Source: Thalassovita sp. (GTDB taxonomy: Bacteria; Pseudomonadota; Alphaproteobacteria; Rhodobacterales; Rhodobacteraceae). From it: a stretch of 64,000 nucleotides of DNA. The notes beneath the pieces are model-generated. The model was not told where the DNA came from and made no database searches. It saw only the letters and a program-made list of their open reading frames with translations. The translations under genes and the position numbers were made by a program. The stretch lies in NCBI RefSeq assembly GCF_963691685.1, contig NZ_OY829290.1:2604001-2668000 (forward strand), read 5' to 3'. Numbering within the stretch: the stretch's first letter is position 1; each line of letters opens with the position of its first letter. Positions 34,052 through 43,131 of this stretch are shown piece after piece.

Positions 34052-35386
34052 TCAGAGGTAATCCGCACGGGCGAGGCCGTATTTCGCCATCTTCTCATTC
34101 AGCGTCCGGCGCGGCAGGCAGAGCTCCTCCATCACTGACGCGATGGAGCCTTTGTGACGGCGCATGGTGTTATCGATCAGCATGCGTTCGAAGGCTTCAA
34201 CGTACTCTTTCAGCGGTTTGCCCTCGGTGGTCATCACCGGTTGCATGTCTTCATGATCCGACATCAGGAGCGAGGCAATGGTGCCCGAGCCACGACGCGA
34301 TTGCAGCACCGCACGTTCGGCCAGGTTGATCAGCTGACGCACGTTGCCCGGCCAAGGGGCCTGCAACAGCTGCGCGGCTTCTTGGGCTGAAACCTGCGGC
34401 GTGTCACAGCCGTATTCCTCGGCAAACTGTTCGCTGAGGCGGGTGAACAGGGTCAGGATATCCTCCCCCCGCTGGCGCAGCGGCGGCAGGGTTATGCGCA
34501 GCGCGGCCAGACGGTAGAACAGATCCGAGCGCAGCGCGTCTTCGCAGGTGCGGTCCTGTTCCTGCATGTTGCAGATCGCCACCACACGGGTTTCTGCTGG
34601 CGTGCCCTGATCGTTGATAAAGGACAGGAGGCGCGCCTGCAGGCTATCGCTCAGCGCCTCCACGTCTTCCAGCACCAAGGTGCCACCACGGGCTTCTTCC
34701 ACGGCGGGCAGCTGGCTGTCTTCGGGCAGCATCGGGCCAAACAGACGCTTGGCCAGCGCGTCCTCATCCCACGCCGCGCAGGAGAGCAACACAAACTTCT
34801 TTCCGGCGCGGGAGCCAACCGCGTGCAGCGCGTGCGCCACCAGCGTCTTGCCGGTACCGGTTTCACCATCGATCAGCACATGACCGTCGGCCTGACCCAG
34901 ATCCAGAATATCCTCTTTCAGACGTTCCATCGCAGGGGCGGAGCCGATCAGCTTCTTCATCAGCTGACCACCATCCGACAGTTCGCGGCGCAGGGCCCGG
35001 TTGTCCAATGTCAGGCGACGGGCATTGGTGGCCTTTTTCGCCAGTTCAGTCATCCGGTCCGGGTTGAACGGCTTTTCGAGGAAATCAAACGCCCCCACCC
35101 GCATCGCTTCTACCGCCATGGGGACGTCCCCGTGGCCGGTGATCATGATGACCGGCAATGCGCTGTCAGACCCCATGAGTTTTTTCAGGAACTGCATCCC
35201 GTCCATGCCCGGCATCTTGATGTCCGAAATGACAATGCCCGGATAATCCGGCCCCAGCGCCTTTAGCGCATCTTCGGCGCTGGCGAAGGTTTCGGTGTCA
35301 TAGCCCGACAGGGCCAGCCATTGGCTGATGGACTGACGCATATCCTGTTCGTCGTCCACGATGGCGATTTTCATTGCTTTTGCCAT
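34052..35386 (-). CDS. dctD: DctD-like response regulator, AAA+ and Fis domains, GAFTGA lost
   Basis: The 444-residue regulator has a receiver (1-120; acidic D11/D12, phospho-acceptor D55, K105), an AAA+ domain with Walker A GETGTGKT at 174-181, and a Fis-type HTH at the end (SVMEELCLPRRTLNEKMAKY). With its partner kinase DctB it would control C4-dicarboxylate uptake. The normal LFGHxxGAFTGA loop is reduced to LFGPM at 215-219, and Walker B reads LVLEDVEA. Without GAFTGA it should not remodel sigma-54 polymerase in the usual way. R. capsulatus NtrC is a known case of a regulator without this motif that uses sigma-70. Confidence 0.85.
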   Translation of the reverse strand: MAKAMKIAIVDDEQDMRQSISQWLALSGYDTETFASAEDALKALGPDYPGIVISDIKMPGMDGMQFLKKLMGSDSALPVIMITGHGDVPMAVEAMRVGAFDFLEKPFNPDRMTELAKKATNARRLTLDNRALRRELSDGGQLMKKLIGSAPAMERLKEDILDLGQADGHVLIDGETGTGKTLVAHALHAVGSRAGKKFVLLSCAAWDEDALAKRLFGPMLPEDSQLPAVEEARGGTLVLEDVEALSDSLQARLLSFINDQGTPAETRVVAICNMQEQDRTCEDALRSDLFYRLAALRITLPPLRQRGEDILTLFTRLSEQFAEEYGCDTPQVSAQEAAQLLQAPWPGNVRQLINLAERAVLQSRRGSGTIASLLMSDHEDMQPVMTTEGKPLKEYVEAFERMLIDNTMRRHKGSIASVMEELCLPRRTLNEKMAKYGLARADYL

Positions 35387-35400
35387 GGTCTTCTCGGCCC

Positions 35401-37185
35401 TTATTCCGCCGCCTCAATATCACTTTCACCGGTCAAGATAGGAAGTTGCATCTCAAATACAGCCCCCCCGCCTTCGGCGTTGCGCGCCAAAAGGCGCCCC
35501 CCTAGGTCGTTGACGATCCCCGAGGAAATGGCAAGCCCCAGCCCCACGCCCTCCCCCGGACGTTTGGTGGTGTAGAAGGGCTCAAACAGGGCATCAAGAT
35601 CATCAATGCCCTGCCCGTTGTCACGCACCGTCAGCGTCGCCGTTTCACCGGCGGCCAGCAGCAGTTCGATCTGCGGCTCATCAACCGATTGGGTGGCATC
35701 CAAAGCGTTGCGCAGGAGGTTGATCATCACCTGTTCAACGCGCACCCGGTCCCCCATGACCATCACCGGGTCATCGGGGTAGACGCGGCTGATCTCAACC
35801 TTGCGGCTTTTCAGCTGCGGTTCCATCATCGACAGGGCTGAGGCCAGCGCATCGCCCATATTCACAGGGGTAAACTGATCGCCGCCTTTGCGCGCATAGG
35901 ACTTCAGCTGGCGGGTGATCTGCCCCATCCGATCAATCAGATCGTCGATCCGCTGGAAGGACGACAGCGCTTCTTCGGGCCGGTTGCGATTGAGCAGCAG
36001 ACGGGCGCCCGCCAGATAGGTGCGCATCGCCGCCAGCGGTTGATTCAGCTCATGGCTGACGGCCGCCGACATCTCGCCAAGCGCGGCCAGTTTTGACGAT
36101 TGCGCCAGCGTCTGTTCGGCCACGGCAAGGGTCTGTTGGACCTTTTCGCGTTCGGCGATTTCCCGCTGTAGTCTTGCGTTCAATGCGCGAAGCTCTGCCG
36201 ATTCCCGCTGGAACAGCATCAGACGACCGGCGGTCTTGCGGCTGAGCGCATAGAAGGCCAGCGCCAGCAGCATGGCGAATCCCATAATCTCCAGCGCCAG
36301 AACGCCGTTCACCTTGTCACGAACGCTTTCGTAGGTGGTGAAACTGGCGATGTGCCAGCCACGGAAGGGAATGCGGCTTTCCATCCGCATCACGGCCTTA
36401 CCCTGCACGTAGGCATCTGCCGGCAAGGTGGTCCAATCTGCGGTGGCCTGAATGGCGCGCTGAATGGCCGATTGCGCTGGCGCCTGGGCCAGCGCCTCAC
36501 CCTCGGTTTTTGAGCGCCAGCGTGGTTCGGTGGCCAGGATGATCGTGCCGGTGCTGTCGGTGACCAGAACCGCGTCCGAAATGCCCGCCCAGGCACGTTC
36601 AAACTTGTGCAGGTCAACCTCTACCATGATCACGCCCAGCGTGTTGCCCTGTTCCTCAATCCGGCGCGAGTAGATGAAACTATAGCCACCGGTTTCGGTT
36701 TCCAGCACCGTGAAAAGGGTCTCGCTGGCCCGGATGGCGTTGAAAAAATAGGGGTCCGAGCGGTGCTGACTGCCCAGCCGGTTGCGATCCGTTGCCGCCA
36801 CTGCGCGGCCATCGGAATCCAGCAACATCAATGAGGCGGCGCCGATTTCTTCGACAAAAGAAATCAGACGCTGGGTCGATGTGGAGTAGTCAGACGAATT
36901 CAGCGCCCCGATCAGCGCCGGGTCCCGTGACAGCAGCTGCGGCACGATGGCGTTGCGGCGCAGCTCAGACAGCAGGTTGCCGGAATAAAGCGCCAATCGC
37001 AGCTCGGCCCGGTTGCGGGTGTTTTCCGTGAAGCGATCGGTCAGCAGTTTGTTGGTGACCACAATGGTGATCACCGCCATCACAAACAGCAAAGCCAGTG
37101 CCAAACGCACCCGCCAGGAGGTCAGGCGGGTCCGGCGCAGCGATGCGGCAGGTGTCGGGGATTTGGAGGTGGGCAGCTCAGACAT
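35401..37185 (-). CDS. dctB: DctB-like sensor histidine kinase
   Basis: This is a membrane kinase of 594 residues. The first membrane helix is at about 26-46, a periplasmic Cache-type sensor covers about 50-290, and a second helix at about 294-312 is followed by a coiled linker. The H box SHELNQPLAAMRTYL (His near 378) and an ATPase domain with DNGQGIDD and GLGLAISSGIV come next. DctB senses C4-dicarboxylates such as succinate. The gene is 15 bases upstream of dctD. The target transporter (TRAP dctPQM) is not in the window. Confidence 0.9.
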   Translation of the reverse strand: MSELPTSKSPTPAASLRRTRLTSWRVRLALALLFVMAVITIVVTNKLLTDRFTENTRNRAELRLALYSGNLLSELRRNAIVPQLLSRDPALIGALNSSDYSTSTQRLISFVEEIGAASLMLLDSDGRAVAATDRNRLGSQHRSDPYFFNAIRASETLFTVLETETGGYSFIYSRRIEEQGNTLGVIMVEVDLHKFERAWAGISDAVLVTDSTGTIILATEPRWRSKTEGEALAQAPAQSAIQRAIQATADWTTLPADAYVQGKAVMRMESRIPFRGWHIASFTTYESVRDKVNGVLALEIMGFAMLLALAFYALSRKTAGRLMLFQRESAELRALNARLQREIAEREKVQQTLAVAEQTLAQSSKLAALGEMSAAVSHELNQPLAAMRTYLAGARLLLNRNRPEEALSSFQRIDDLIDRMGQITRQLKSYARKGGDQFTPVNMGDALASALSMMEPQLKSRKVEISRVYPDDPVMVMGDRVRVEQVMINLLRNALDATQSVDEPQIELLLAAGETATLTVRDNGQGIDDLDALFEPFYTTKRPGEGVGLGLAISSGIVNDLGGRLLARNAEGGGAVFEMQLPILTGESDIEAAE

Positions 37186-37199
37186 GCCCCAAAGTAAAA

Positions 37200-37217
37200 C
37201 AGCCCCCGAGGGGGCTG
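37200..37217 (-). terminator. Terminator of purQ
   Basis: CAGCCCCC pairs with GGGGGCTG with a two-base loop on the reverse strand, followed by TTTTACTTT. It lies between the purQ stop and the dctB start. Confidence 0.75.
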
Positions 37218-37230
37218 CAAGATCTGTCGC

Positions 37231-37899
37231 TTAGGCTGTGACCAATTGGTCCATCAGACTGCGGAACATTGCCGATCCATCGGTGCCGCCATGGCGTTCA
37301 TCCACCGACCGCTCGGGGTGGGGCATCATGCCCAGCACCCGGCGGTTGTCCGACAGGATACCGGCGATATCGCCATCCGAGCCATTAGGGTTGTCGGTGT
37401 AGGTGAAGGCCACGCGGTCTTCGCCTTTCAGACGGGCCAGCAGTTCCGCGTCGGCGTTGTAGTTGCCATCGTGATGCGCCACGGGGATCATGACCTCCTG
37501 GCCTTGGCTGTAGCCCGAGGTAAAGGCGCTGTCTGCGGTGGCAACCTGCAGACCGACCTGTTTGCAGATGAACTTCAGCCCGGCGTTGCGCATCAGCGCG
37601 CCCGGCAGCAGACCGGTTTCGGTCAGCACCTGAAACCCGTTGCAGATGCCCAGCGCATAGCCGCCACGTTCGGCGTGTTTTACCACCGAACGGCAAATCG
37701 GCGAATTGGCCGCAATCGCGCCGCAGCGCAGGTAGTCACCAAAGGAGAAGCCCCCGGGAATGCCGACAATATCGACGCCCTCAGGCAGGTCAGTGTCCTT
37801 GTGCCAGACCATGGTGACATCAGCACCTGCCTGCTCAAAGGCAACGGCCAAATCTCGGTCACAGTTGGATCCAGGGAAAACGATGACGGCGGCTTTCAT
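37231..37899 (-). CDS. purQ: Phosphoribosylformylglycinamidine synthase subunit PurQ
   Basis: This is the glutaminase subunit, 222 residues. The nucleophile Cys lies in YALGICNGFQVL near residue 86, and the His-Glu pair is in MMPHPERSVD near 194-197. The N-terminus AAVIVFPGSNCDRDLAVAFE is diagnostic. It supplies ammonia to PurL with the help of PurS in the fourth step of purine synthesis. GGAG is eight bases before the ATG at 37899. It sits 1.8 kb away from purS, separated by a secreted haem-type protein gene. Confidence 0.95.
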   Translation of the reverse strand: MKAAVIVFPGSNCDRDLAVAFEQAGADVTMVWHKDTDLPEGVDIVGIPGGFSFGDYLRCGAIAANSPICRSVVKHAERGGYALGICNGFQVLTETGLLPGALMRNAGLKFICKQVGLQVATADSAFTSGYSQGQEVMIPVAHHDGNYNADAELLARLKGEDRVAFTYTDNPNGSDGDIAGILSDNRRVLGMMPHPERSVDERHGGTDGSAMFRSLMDQLVTA

Positions 37900-38135
37900 C
37901 GCGGCATTCTCCATGCTTGGGCCATCTCAGCGTGATGAGGGAGAGCGCCCCCCTCAGCCCCTAGCGGATGGCGGCGACGGCCAAGCGTCGCAGTTGAACT
38001 GCGGGCCTGATACGATGCACGCCCGCGCGGATCAAGCCCAGCGCGGGCGCGATTTGCACTTGCGGCGTAATTGTCGCCATTTGGGGGCGTTTTCAGCCCC
38101 CTGCGGCGGCAATTTCGCCGTCGATTTGCGCCTGA

Positions 38136-39551
38136 TCAGGGCAGCGGCTGCAGACCACTGTAGATATGGCTGATTTTCAGGTCCGAGTCGCTGGAGGTGC
38201 TGTGGCACAGGAAGCAGTTCTTGGATTGGAAATTGTTGTTCTCATCCGGGTATTGATGGAAGGTTTCCAGGGTTGAGTTGGCCAGCCGATCACCGCCGCG
38301 AATGTTGGGATCACTGTCACCGGTGGGCATCTGCCCTTTCTGCGTCCAGATGCTGCCGATTTGGTAGTAATTACCGCGGACATCCCCGCGCTGCTGCAAC
38401 ATGTTCAGCAGCGATCCGTTGAGCGACACCAGATCGGAATTGGCCAGCGCCGTATTCATATCCTCCGGCGCCAGACCAAATGGATTCATCTGCACCACGC
38501 TGACCGGGCCGATGGTTTTGCCTGCGACCGCAGCAATGCCTGTGTCACTGGTGGCCGCCACTGTGGCAATCATCGGCGAGGTTCCGGCCGGCGGCATCGC
38601 GTCAAAGAAGGTCCAGTTGCCCGTAGTGTCAGGCATGGCCAATGCAGGCTGACGCGCCGAGGTCATATAGTAGTAGCTGAGGTTCGGCGCGTTATCGACA
38701 TGTTCGAAACTGGCCCAGATCATTTCGGGATGCCCCTTGGCGGTGCCCACCACATGCATCCCCACCATTGCCAGTGGCATGGTTTCGGTGCCCATCTGTG
38801 GCCAATCGGTTGCGCTGCTGCGATCAAAGGCCGGGACTTCGGCGTTGATCACCAGATAGCGTGACGCATCCACCGTGCGCGCATCCACCCAAGAGGTTTT
38901 GAGTTCAAGCACCAGCGCCTCAGCATAGGGCAGCTGTTTGCCAATCACCTTTTGCAACTCCTCCATCTCAGGCTGGTCGCTGGGGAAGTTGATATTAAGC
39001 GCGCCGCTGAGTTGCCCCGCCTTCTGCGCGGTGAGGTATTCGGCGTAGGCCTCATTGACGTGAATGCCGTAGTAGGTGAGCGATCCTTTCTGCGACAGAA
39101 GCACATCGCCGCCGCCCGCCTGACCGGTGCCACCAATGGCTTCGTCCCCTTTCAGGCCACGCACCCCAAAGGCATTTGGCGCATCGCCCAGGAACTGTTC
39201 AAAGGTGAAGTCATCATTGCCGTGATTGATCACGTCATAAAAAAACGGCCCGTCAAAGACATACCCCGGGTGTGCCGTATTGGGGCTGGTCAGAAACAGA
39301 AACATCTGCGCCCCCCAACGGTAGAAATTGCAGTTGGTATCGTCGTCGAACAGATCGCTGTCAGGGGGATTGAAGGGGCCATTGGGGCCTTCGCTGCCAT
39401 AGCGGGCCCATTGATGCAAATCGCCCGGGGTTATCGGGCAGGTTGCGTAGACATCATTTGGAAAAGTCACCTCGGCGCGGGCTGTATTTACACCGACCGA
39501 GCTAACGAAGGCGGCCAAAGCGGCCGCAGCTAGGGAATAGGTTTTCAGCAT
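38136..39551 (-). CDS. Secreted protein with a single C-terminal CXXCH haem motif
   Basis: This 471-residue protein has a clear signal peptide (LAAAALAAFVSSVGVNTARA, cut after AxA). A large domain of no fold that I recognise follows, with many Gly, Asn and aromatic residues. Close to the end is KNCFLCHSTSS, a c-type haem site, and a distal Met is possible upstream. It may be a periplasmic c-type cytochrome or a protein that takes electrons; I cannot name the reaction. GAGGTCC precedes the ATG. It is inserted between purS and purQ in the same direction. Confidence 0.7.
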   Translation of the reverse strand: MLKTYSLAAAALAAFVSSVGVNTARAEVTFPNDVYATCPITPGDLHQWARYGSEGPNGPFNPPDSDLFDDDTNCNFYRWGAQMFLFLTSPNTAHPGYVFDGPFFYDVINHGNDDFTFEQFLGDAPNAFGVRGLKGDEAIGGTGQAGGGDVLLSQKGSLTYYGIHVNEAYAEYLTAQKAGQLSGALNINFPSDQPEMEELQKVIGKQLPYAEALVLELKTSWVDARTVDASRYLVINAEVPAFDRSSATDWPQMGTETMPLAMVGMHVVGTAKGHPEMIWASFEHVDNAPNLSYYYMTSARQPALAMPDTTGNWTFFDAMPPAGTSPMIATVAATSDTGIAAVAGKTIGPVSVVQMNPFGLAPEDMNTALANSDLVSLNGSLLNMLQQRGDVRGNYYQIGSIWTQKGQMPTGDSDPNIRGGDRLANSTLETFHQYPDENNNFQSKNCFLCHSTSSDSDLKISHIYSGLQPLP

Positions 39552-39690
39552 TAAAGGACCTCAGAAATTGAGCAAGAAACAGCTGGGCCCCTTCAGCTGC
39601 CCCCACAATACCACCTAGGCGCGCACGAAATCAATCGAAAAACACAACCTTTGCGCAAGCAATTCGTTCAAACTCCCGCCAAATGCGCAT

Positions 39691-39715
39691 AAAAAAGGGC
39701 GCCTCAGCGGCGCCC
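39691..39715 (-). terminator. Terminator of purS
   Basis: GGGCGCC and GGCGCCC pair around a five-base loop, then TTTTTTAT follows on the reverse strand just past the purS stop. It separates the purine genes from the haem-type gene. Confidence 0.85.
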
Positions 39716-39739
39716 TCTCTGACATCTGTTAATCAGACC

Positions 39740-39970
39740 TTAGGACAGTTCGATCGAGTAGCTTTCGATCACCGTGTTGGCGAGCAGCTTCTCGCACATG
39801 TCCTTTACAGTGTCCTCAGAGGTGCCATCGGCCAGATCCAGTTCAATTACCTTGCCCTGACGAACGCCTTCGACGCCCTCAAATCCAAGCGACCCAAGGG
39901 CGTGGCGCACGGCCTCCCCCTGCGGGTCCAGAACACCGTTTTTCAGCATGACGTGAACGCGAGCTTTCAT
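39740..39970 (-). CDS. purS: Phosphoribosylformylglycinamidine synthase subunit PurS
   Basis: This small protein of 76 residues has the PurS pattern: KARVHVMLKNGVLDPQGEAV, GSLGFEGVEGVRQGKVIELD and DMCEKLLANTVIE. PurS bridges PurQ and PurL. The start is the ATG of MKARVHV, not the longer ATG/GTG frame to 40000. It has its own terminator downstream and follows purC by about 78 bases. Confidence 0.93.
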   Translation of the reverse strand: MKARVHVMLKNGVLDPQGEAVRHALGSLGFEGVEGVRQGKVIELDLADGTSEDTVKDMCEKLLANTVIESYSIELS

Positions 39971-40019
39971 GTGCGTTTCTCCGGTCTCAGAAGTTAACAA
40001 AATTGCAGTTCGATAGAGG

Positions 40020-40044
40020 AACGCCCGGACAAAAGCCGGGCGTT
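40020..40044 (-). terminator. Hairpin after purC
   Basis: AACGCCCGG and CCGGGCGTT pair around a seven-base loop, four bases after the purC stop. The reverse strand continues with CCTCTATCG, so a T tract is missing. It may protect the 3' end or attenuate rather than fully terminate, allowing purS to be read. Confidence 0.5.
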
Positions 40045-40047
40045 GTA

Positions 40048-40809
40048 TCAGTTGATCAGGGTCGGTTTGCCCATCGGCGGCTGGTTCTTCGGCAACAGGC
40101 CCAGACGGTTGGCCACCTCGGTATAGGCGTCCGTCAGGCTGCCAAGGTCGCGGCGGAACACGTCTTTGTCCAGTTTCTCACCGGTTTCCAGATCCCACAA
40201 GCGGCAGCTGTCGGGGCTGATTTCATCGGCAACAACCAGACGCTGGAAATCCCCTTCAAAGACGCGGCCGATCTCAATTTTGAAATCCACCAGCTTGATG
40301 CCCACGCCATACATCACACCCGACAGGAAGTCGTTGACGCGCAGCGCCAGGCTGAGGATATCGTCCATGTCCTGCTGGCTGGCCCAGCCAAAGGCGGCGA
40401 TATGCTCTTCAGTGACCAGCGGATCGCCCAGCTTGTCCTCTTTGTAGCAGTATTCCACGATCGGGCGTGGCAGTTGGGTGCCCTCTTCGATGCCCAGACG
40501 CTTTGACATGGAACCGGCGGCGTAGTTGCGCACGATTACTTCCAGCGGAATGATTTCGCAGGAACGCACCAGCTGCTCACGCATGTTGAGGCGTTTGAGG
40601 AAATGGGTCGGAACCCCCACGTTTGCCAGGCCCAGCATGAAGTATTCGGACAGGATGTTGTTCAGCACACCCTTGCCTTCGATCACGTCTTTCTTTTCGG
40701 CGTTGAACGCGGTGGCGTCATCCTTGAAGTATTGCACGATGGTGCCGGGTTCCGGGCCCTCGTACAGAGTTTTTGCTTTGCCTTCGTAGATTTTCTTGCG
40801 CCGTGCCAT
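40048..40809 (-). CDS. purC: Phosphoribosylaminoimidazole-succinocarboxamide synthase
   Basis: This SAICAR synthetase of 253 residues begins RRKKIYEGKAKTLYEG. It also has EVIVRNYAAGSMSKRLG and the late SPDSCRLWDLETGEKLDKD, all typical for the family. It joins CAIR and aspartate with ATP in purine synthesis. GGAG precedes the ATG at 40809 by seven bases. The purS gene follows. Confidence 0.95.
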   Translation of the reverse strand: MARRKKIYEGKAKTLYEGPEPGTIVQYFKDDATAFNAEKKDVIEGKGVLNNILSEYFMLGLANVGVPTHFLKRLNMREQLVRSCEIIPLEVIVRNYAAGSMSKRLGIEEGTQLPRPIVEYCYKEDKLGDPLVTEEHIAAFGWASQQDMDDILSLALRVNDFLSGVMYGVGIKLVDFKIEIGRVFEGDFQRLVVADEISPDSCRLWDLETGEKLDKDVFRRDLGSLTDAYTEVANRLGLLPKNQPPMGKPTLIN

Positions 40810-40968
40810 GACCACTCCGTCAGTGATCCGGGGCCGAGTCCCCGGGGTTGGCGCCCTCTTAGGCCATCAAAGCCCTTGCCGCAAGCACACTGAGGGCTGT
40901 TTGAGGGTTAAAAACAGCGGGCGGAGCGATCACAGCGCCCCCTGCCCGCCTGTTCAGCAAATGTGGGA

Positions 40969-41463
40969 TTAGGCCGCGCGCTGCAACATGCCGACCACAT
41001 CAATGATGCGGCCTACCACCTCATCCGGCATGGCGAAGCGTTCGGCGATTTCTGACAGCGCCTGTTTTTCCCGGTGCGCCAGTACGCCGTCTACCATGGC
41101 CACCCTCATGGCGAAACAAAACGCGGTTTCGCGCAGCTCCATCGGCAGCACCTCAGCGCAGTTTTCGATCACCGGCTCGGCGCCTGCCTCTTGCAGATCG
41201 GCCAGGATCCGTTCGATCAGCGCCAAAACGGCACCTTCCGGCAAACGGGCAAAAATCGGGCTGAAGGCACAGAGGTTCTGCAACAGCGCCATCTCAGCCT
41301 CAGTGGCGCGCCCGTCGGAGGCCATGGTCAGCACCGCAGGGGCCAGAACCGCACGCGCTGCGACGGGTAAAACCGCCAGATCCAGCGCCTCTGCGACGAC
41401 CTGTTCGGCCGAGGGTTGCGTGGATGTTCCGCTGCGCCCCAGAAGGCGGGAAAAAACTGTCAT
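40969..41463 (-). CDS. TerB-like (tellurite resistance TerB family) protein
   Basis: This soluble, helical protein of 164 residues is related to the TerB/DjlA metal-binding fold. The pattern ATEAEMALLQNLC and CFAMRVAMVDGVLAHREKQALSEIAERF resembles TerB repeats that hold Asp/Glu residues. Many bacteria have single TerB-like proteins of unknown role. It is not next to the trg genes in this window, so a link to tellurite is only a family name. It is convergent with the following DUF1476 gene's region and upstream of purC. Confidence 0.7.
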   Translation of the reverse strand: MTVFSRLLGRSGTSTQPSAEQVVAEALDLAVLPVAARAVLAPAVLTMASDGRATEAEMALLQNLCAFSPIFARLPEGAVLALIERILADLQEAGAEPVIENCAEVLPMELRETAFCFAMRVAMVDGVLAHREKQALSEIAERFAMPDEVVGRIIDVVGMLQRAA

Positions 41464-41623
41464 GGTGACCCCTTATATCTCTGTCCTGAGTCCAACGGGC
41501 CAAACCGGTCTGGTTTTAGATCAAAACAAGGTTGAAAACTGGCGTCAGCGTGCTTTGATCTGTATCATATGAAGCAACCCAGCCTTGTGTCAGGAAGTGA
41601 TTAAACAATAAGGGAAAACGTCA

Positions 41624-41941
41624 ATGAGCACCTTTGAAGAACGCGAAACCGCATTTGAAGCCAAGTTCGCCCATGACGAAGAGACCAAGTTCAAGGCCGA
41701 GGCGCGCGCGAACAAGCTGTTGGGCCTTTGGTCCGCAGAACAGCAGGGCCTGAGCGGTGAGGCGGCAGAAATCTACGCGCTGACCGTGGTGAAAGCCGAT
41801 TTCGAAGAGGCCGGCCACGAAGATGTGATCCGTAAAGTGGTGGCAGATCTGGAAGGCAAGGTCGAAGCTGAGGTGATCCGCGGCAAACGCGCTGAAATGC
41901 TGAACGAAGCCAAGGCGCAGCTGATGCGCGAAGCTGAATAA
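41624..41941 (+). CDS. F1-ATPase inhibitor zeta subunit (DUF1476)
   Basis: This is a four-helix protein of 105 residues. The N-terminus FEERETAFEAKFAHDEETKF is the inhibitory helix known from the zeta subunit of Paracoccus denitrificans. The rest is a helical domain with an amphipathic LLGLWSAEQQGLSG segment. It blocks ATP hydrolysis by the F1 motor in one direction and is found only in alphaproteobacteria. AAGGGAAA precedes the ATG. A good terminator follows. Confidence 0.88.
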   Translation: MSTFEERETAFEAKFAHDEETKFKAEARANKLLGLWSAEQQGLSGEAAEIYALTVVKADFEEAGHEDVIRKVVADLEGKVEAEVIRGKRAEMLNEAKAQLMREAE

Positions 41942-41964
41942 GCCCAAGCCCGAAAAATGCTGAG

Positions 41965-41991
41965 AAACGCGGCGGTTCTCGCCGCGTTTTG
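41965..41991 (+). terminator. Terminator of the DUF1476 gene
   Basis: AAACGCGGCG and CGCCGCGTTT pair around a five-base loop, followed by TTGTCGTTTC. Confidence 0.8.
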
Positions 41992-42080
41992 TCGTTTCCG
42001 CCACAGCGCCCTTGGCCTTTGGCCCTTATCTCTATAGCTTCCCGCGAATCCGCCGTTAGGCGAATGACCCCATTTCTATA

Positions 42081-43109
42081 TTGGACAAAGCGATGACCAA
42101 CGCCCTTTCCCGTATCCTTGAAACCCGCGACTGGCTGCTGGCCGACGGGGCGACCGGGACCAACCTGTTCAACATGGGCCTGCAATCCGGCGATGCGCCG
42201 GAACTGTGGAACGAACAGCACCCTGACCGCATCAAGAAGCTGTACCAGCTGGCGGTGGATGCAGGCAGCGATCTGTTCCTGACCAACAGCTTTGGCGGCA
42301 ATGCCTCGCGCCTGAAACTGCATGACGCAGGCAACCGGGCCCGCGAACTGTCGCGTATGGCCGCCGAGATTGGCCGTGAGGTTGCAGATGCCTCGGACCG
42401 TGACATCATCGTTGCGGGCAGCGTTGGGCCGACCGGTGATATCTTTGCGCCGATGGGCCCGATGACCCATGAGATGGCGGTTGAGATCTTCCATGAGCAG
42501 GCCGAGGGCCTGAAAGAGGGCGGCGCCGATGTTCTGTGGCTGGAAACCATTTCCGCCCCTGAGGAATACAAAGCCGCTGCCGAAGCTTTTGCCCTGGCGG
42601 ACATGCCCTGGTGCGGCACCATGAGCTTTGACACCGCCGGGCGCACCATGATGGGTGTGACCTCGGCGCAGATGGTCGACATGGTGGAAAAGCTGCCGAA
42701 CCCGCCGCTGGCCTTTGGTGCCAACTGCGGTGTTGGGGCCGCCGACCTGATGCGCACCGTTCTGGGCTTTGCCGCGCAGGGGTCTGAGCGTCCCTTCATC
42801 GCCAAAGGCAACGCCGGCATTCCGAAATATGTTGATGGCCACATCCACTATGACGGCACGCCTGAGCTGATGGCGGAATATGCCGTGCTGGCACGGGATG
42901 CGGGCGCCACCATCATTGGCGGCTGCTGCGGCACCATGGCGGAACACCTCTCAGCGATGCGCGCGGCGCTGGAAAGCCGTGAACGCGGCCCACGCCCAAC
43001 CCTGGAACAGGTGGCCGAAGCGCTTGGCGGTTTCTCCTCCTCCTCGGACGGCACCGGTGACAGTGCTGAGGCCCCGGCGCGCCGCAGCTCCCGCCGTCGT
43101 CGCGGTTAA
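42081..43109 (+). CDS. bmt: Homocysteine S-methyltransferase (betaine-homocysteine type)
   Basis: This 342-residue protein has the homocysteine-binding barrel of MetH and BHMT. The zinc Cys residues are visible in FGANCGVGAAD (about residue 217) and in the GGCCGTMAEHL pair near 280. The N-terminal ADGATGTNLFNMGL is diagnostic. It transfers a methyl group to homocysteine. In Rhodobacteraceae such a protein can be the methyl-accepting part of a split methionine synthase whose corrinoid partner is separate. A gene for a corrinoid protein lies at 46002. The tail is basic (RRSSRRRRG). Confidence 0.85.
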   Translation: MDKAMTNALSRILETRDWLLADGATGTNLFNMGLQSGDAPELWNEQHPDRIKKLYQLAVDAGSDLFLTNSFGGNASRLKLHDAGNRARELSRMAAEIGREVADASDRDIIVAGSVGPTGDIFAPMGPMTHEMAVEIFHEQAEGLKEGGADVLWLETISAPEEYKAAAEAFALADMPWCGTMSFDTAGRTMMGVTSAQMVDMVEKLPNPPLAFGANCGVGAADLMRTVLGFAAQGSERPFIAKGNAGIPKYVDGHIHYDGTPELMAEYAVLARDAGATIIGGCCGTMAEHLSAMRAALESRERGPRPTLEQVAEALGGFSSSSDGTGDSAEAPARRSSRRRRG

Positions 43110-43131
43110 GCGAACTTCGCTGTGTAGAAAT

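Noticed and set aside
38083..38101. Terminator after the one-haem protein gene (GGGGGC/GCCCCC)
   Set aside because: The hairpin is real, but no T tract follows on the reverse strand, so I did not list it.
40969..41463. Linking the TerB-like protein with the trg genes as one tellurite system
   Set aside because: They are 28 kb apart in different operons, and the TerB name is only a fold family.
41691..42947. 418-residue reverse frame
   Set aside because: It is antisense to the homocysteine methyltransferase gene and has no protein-like motifs.
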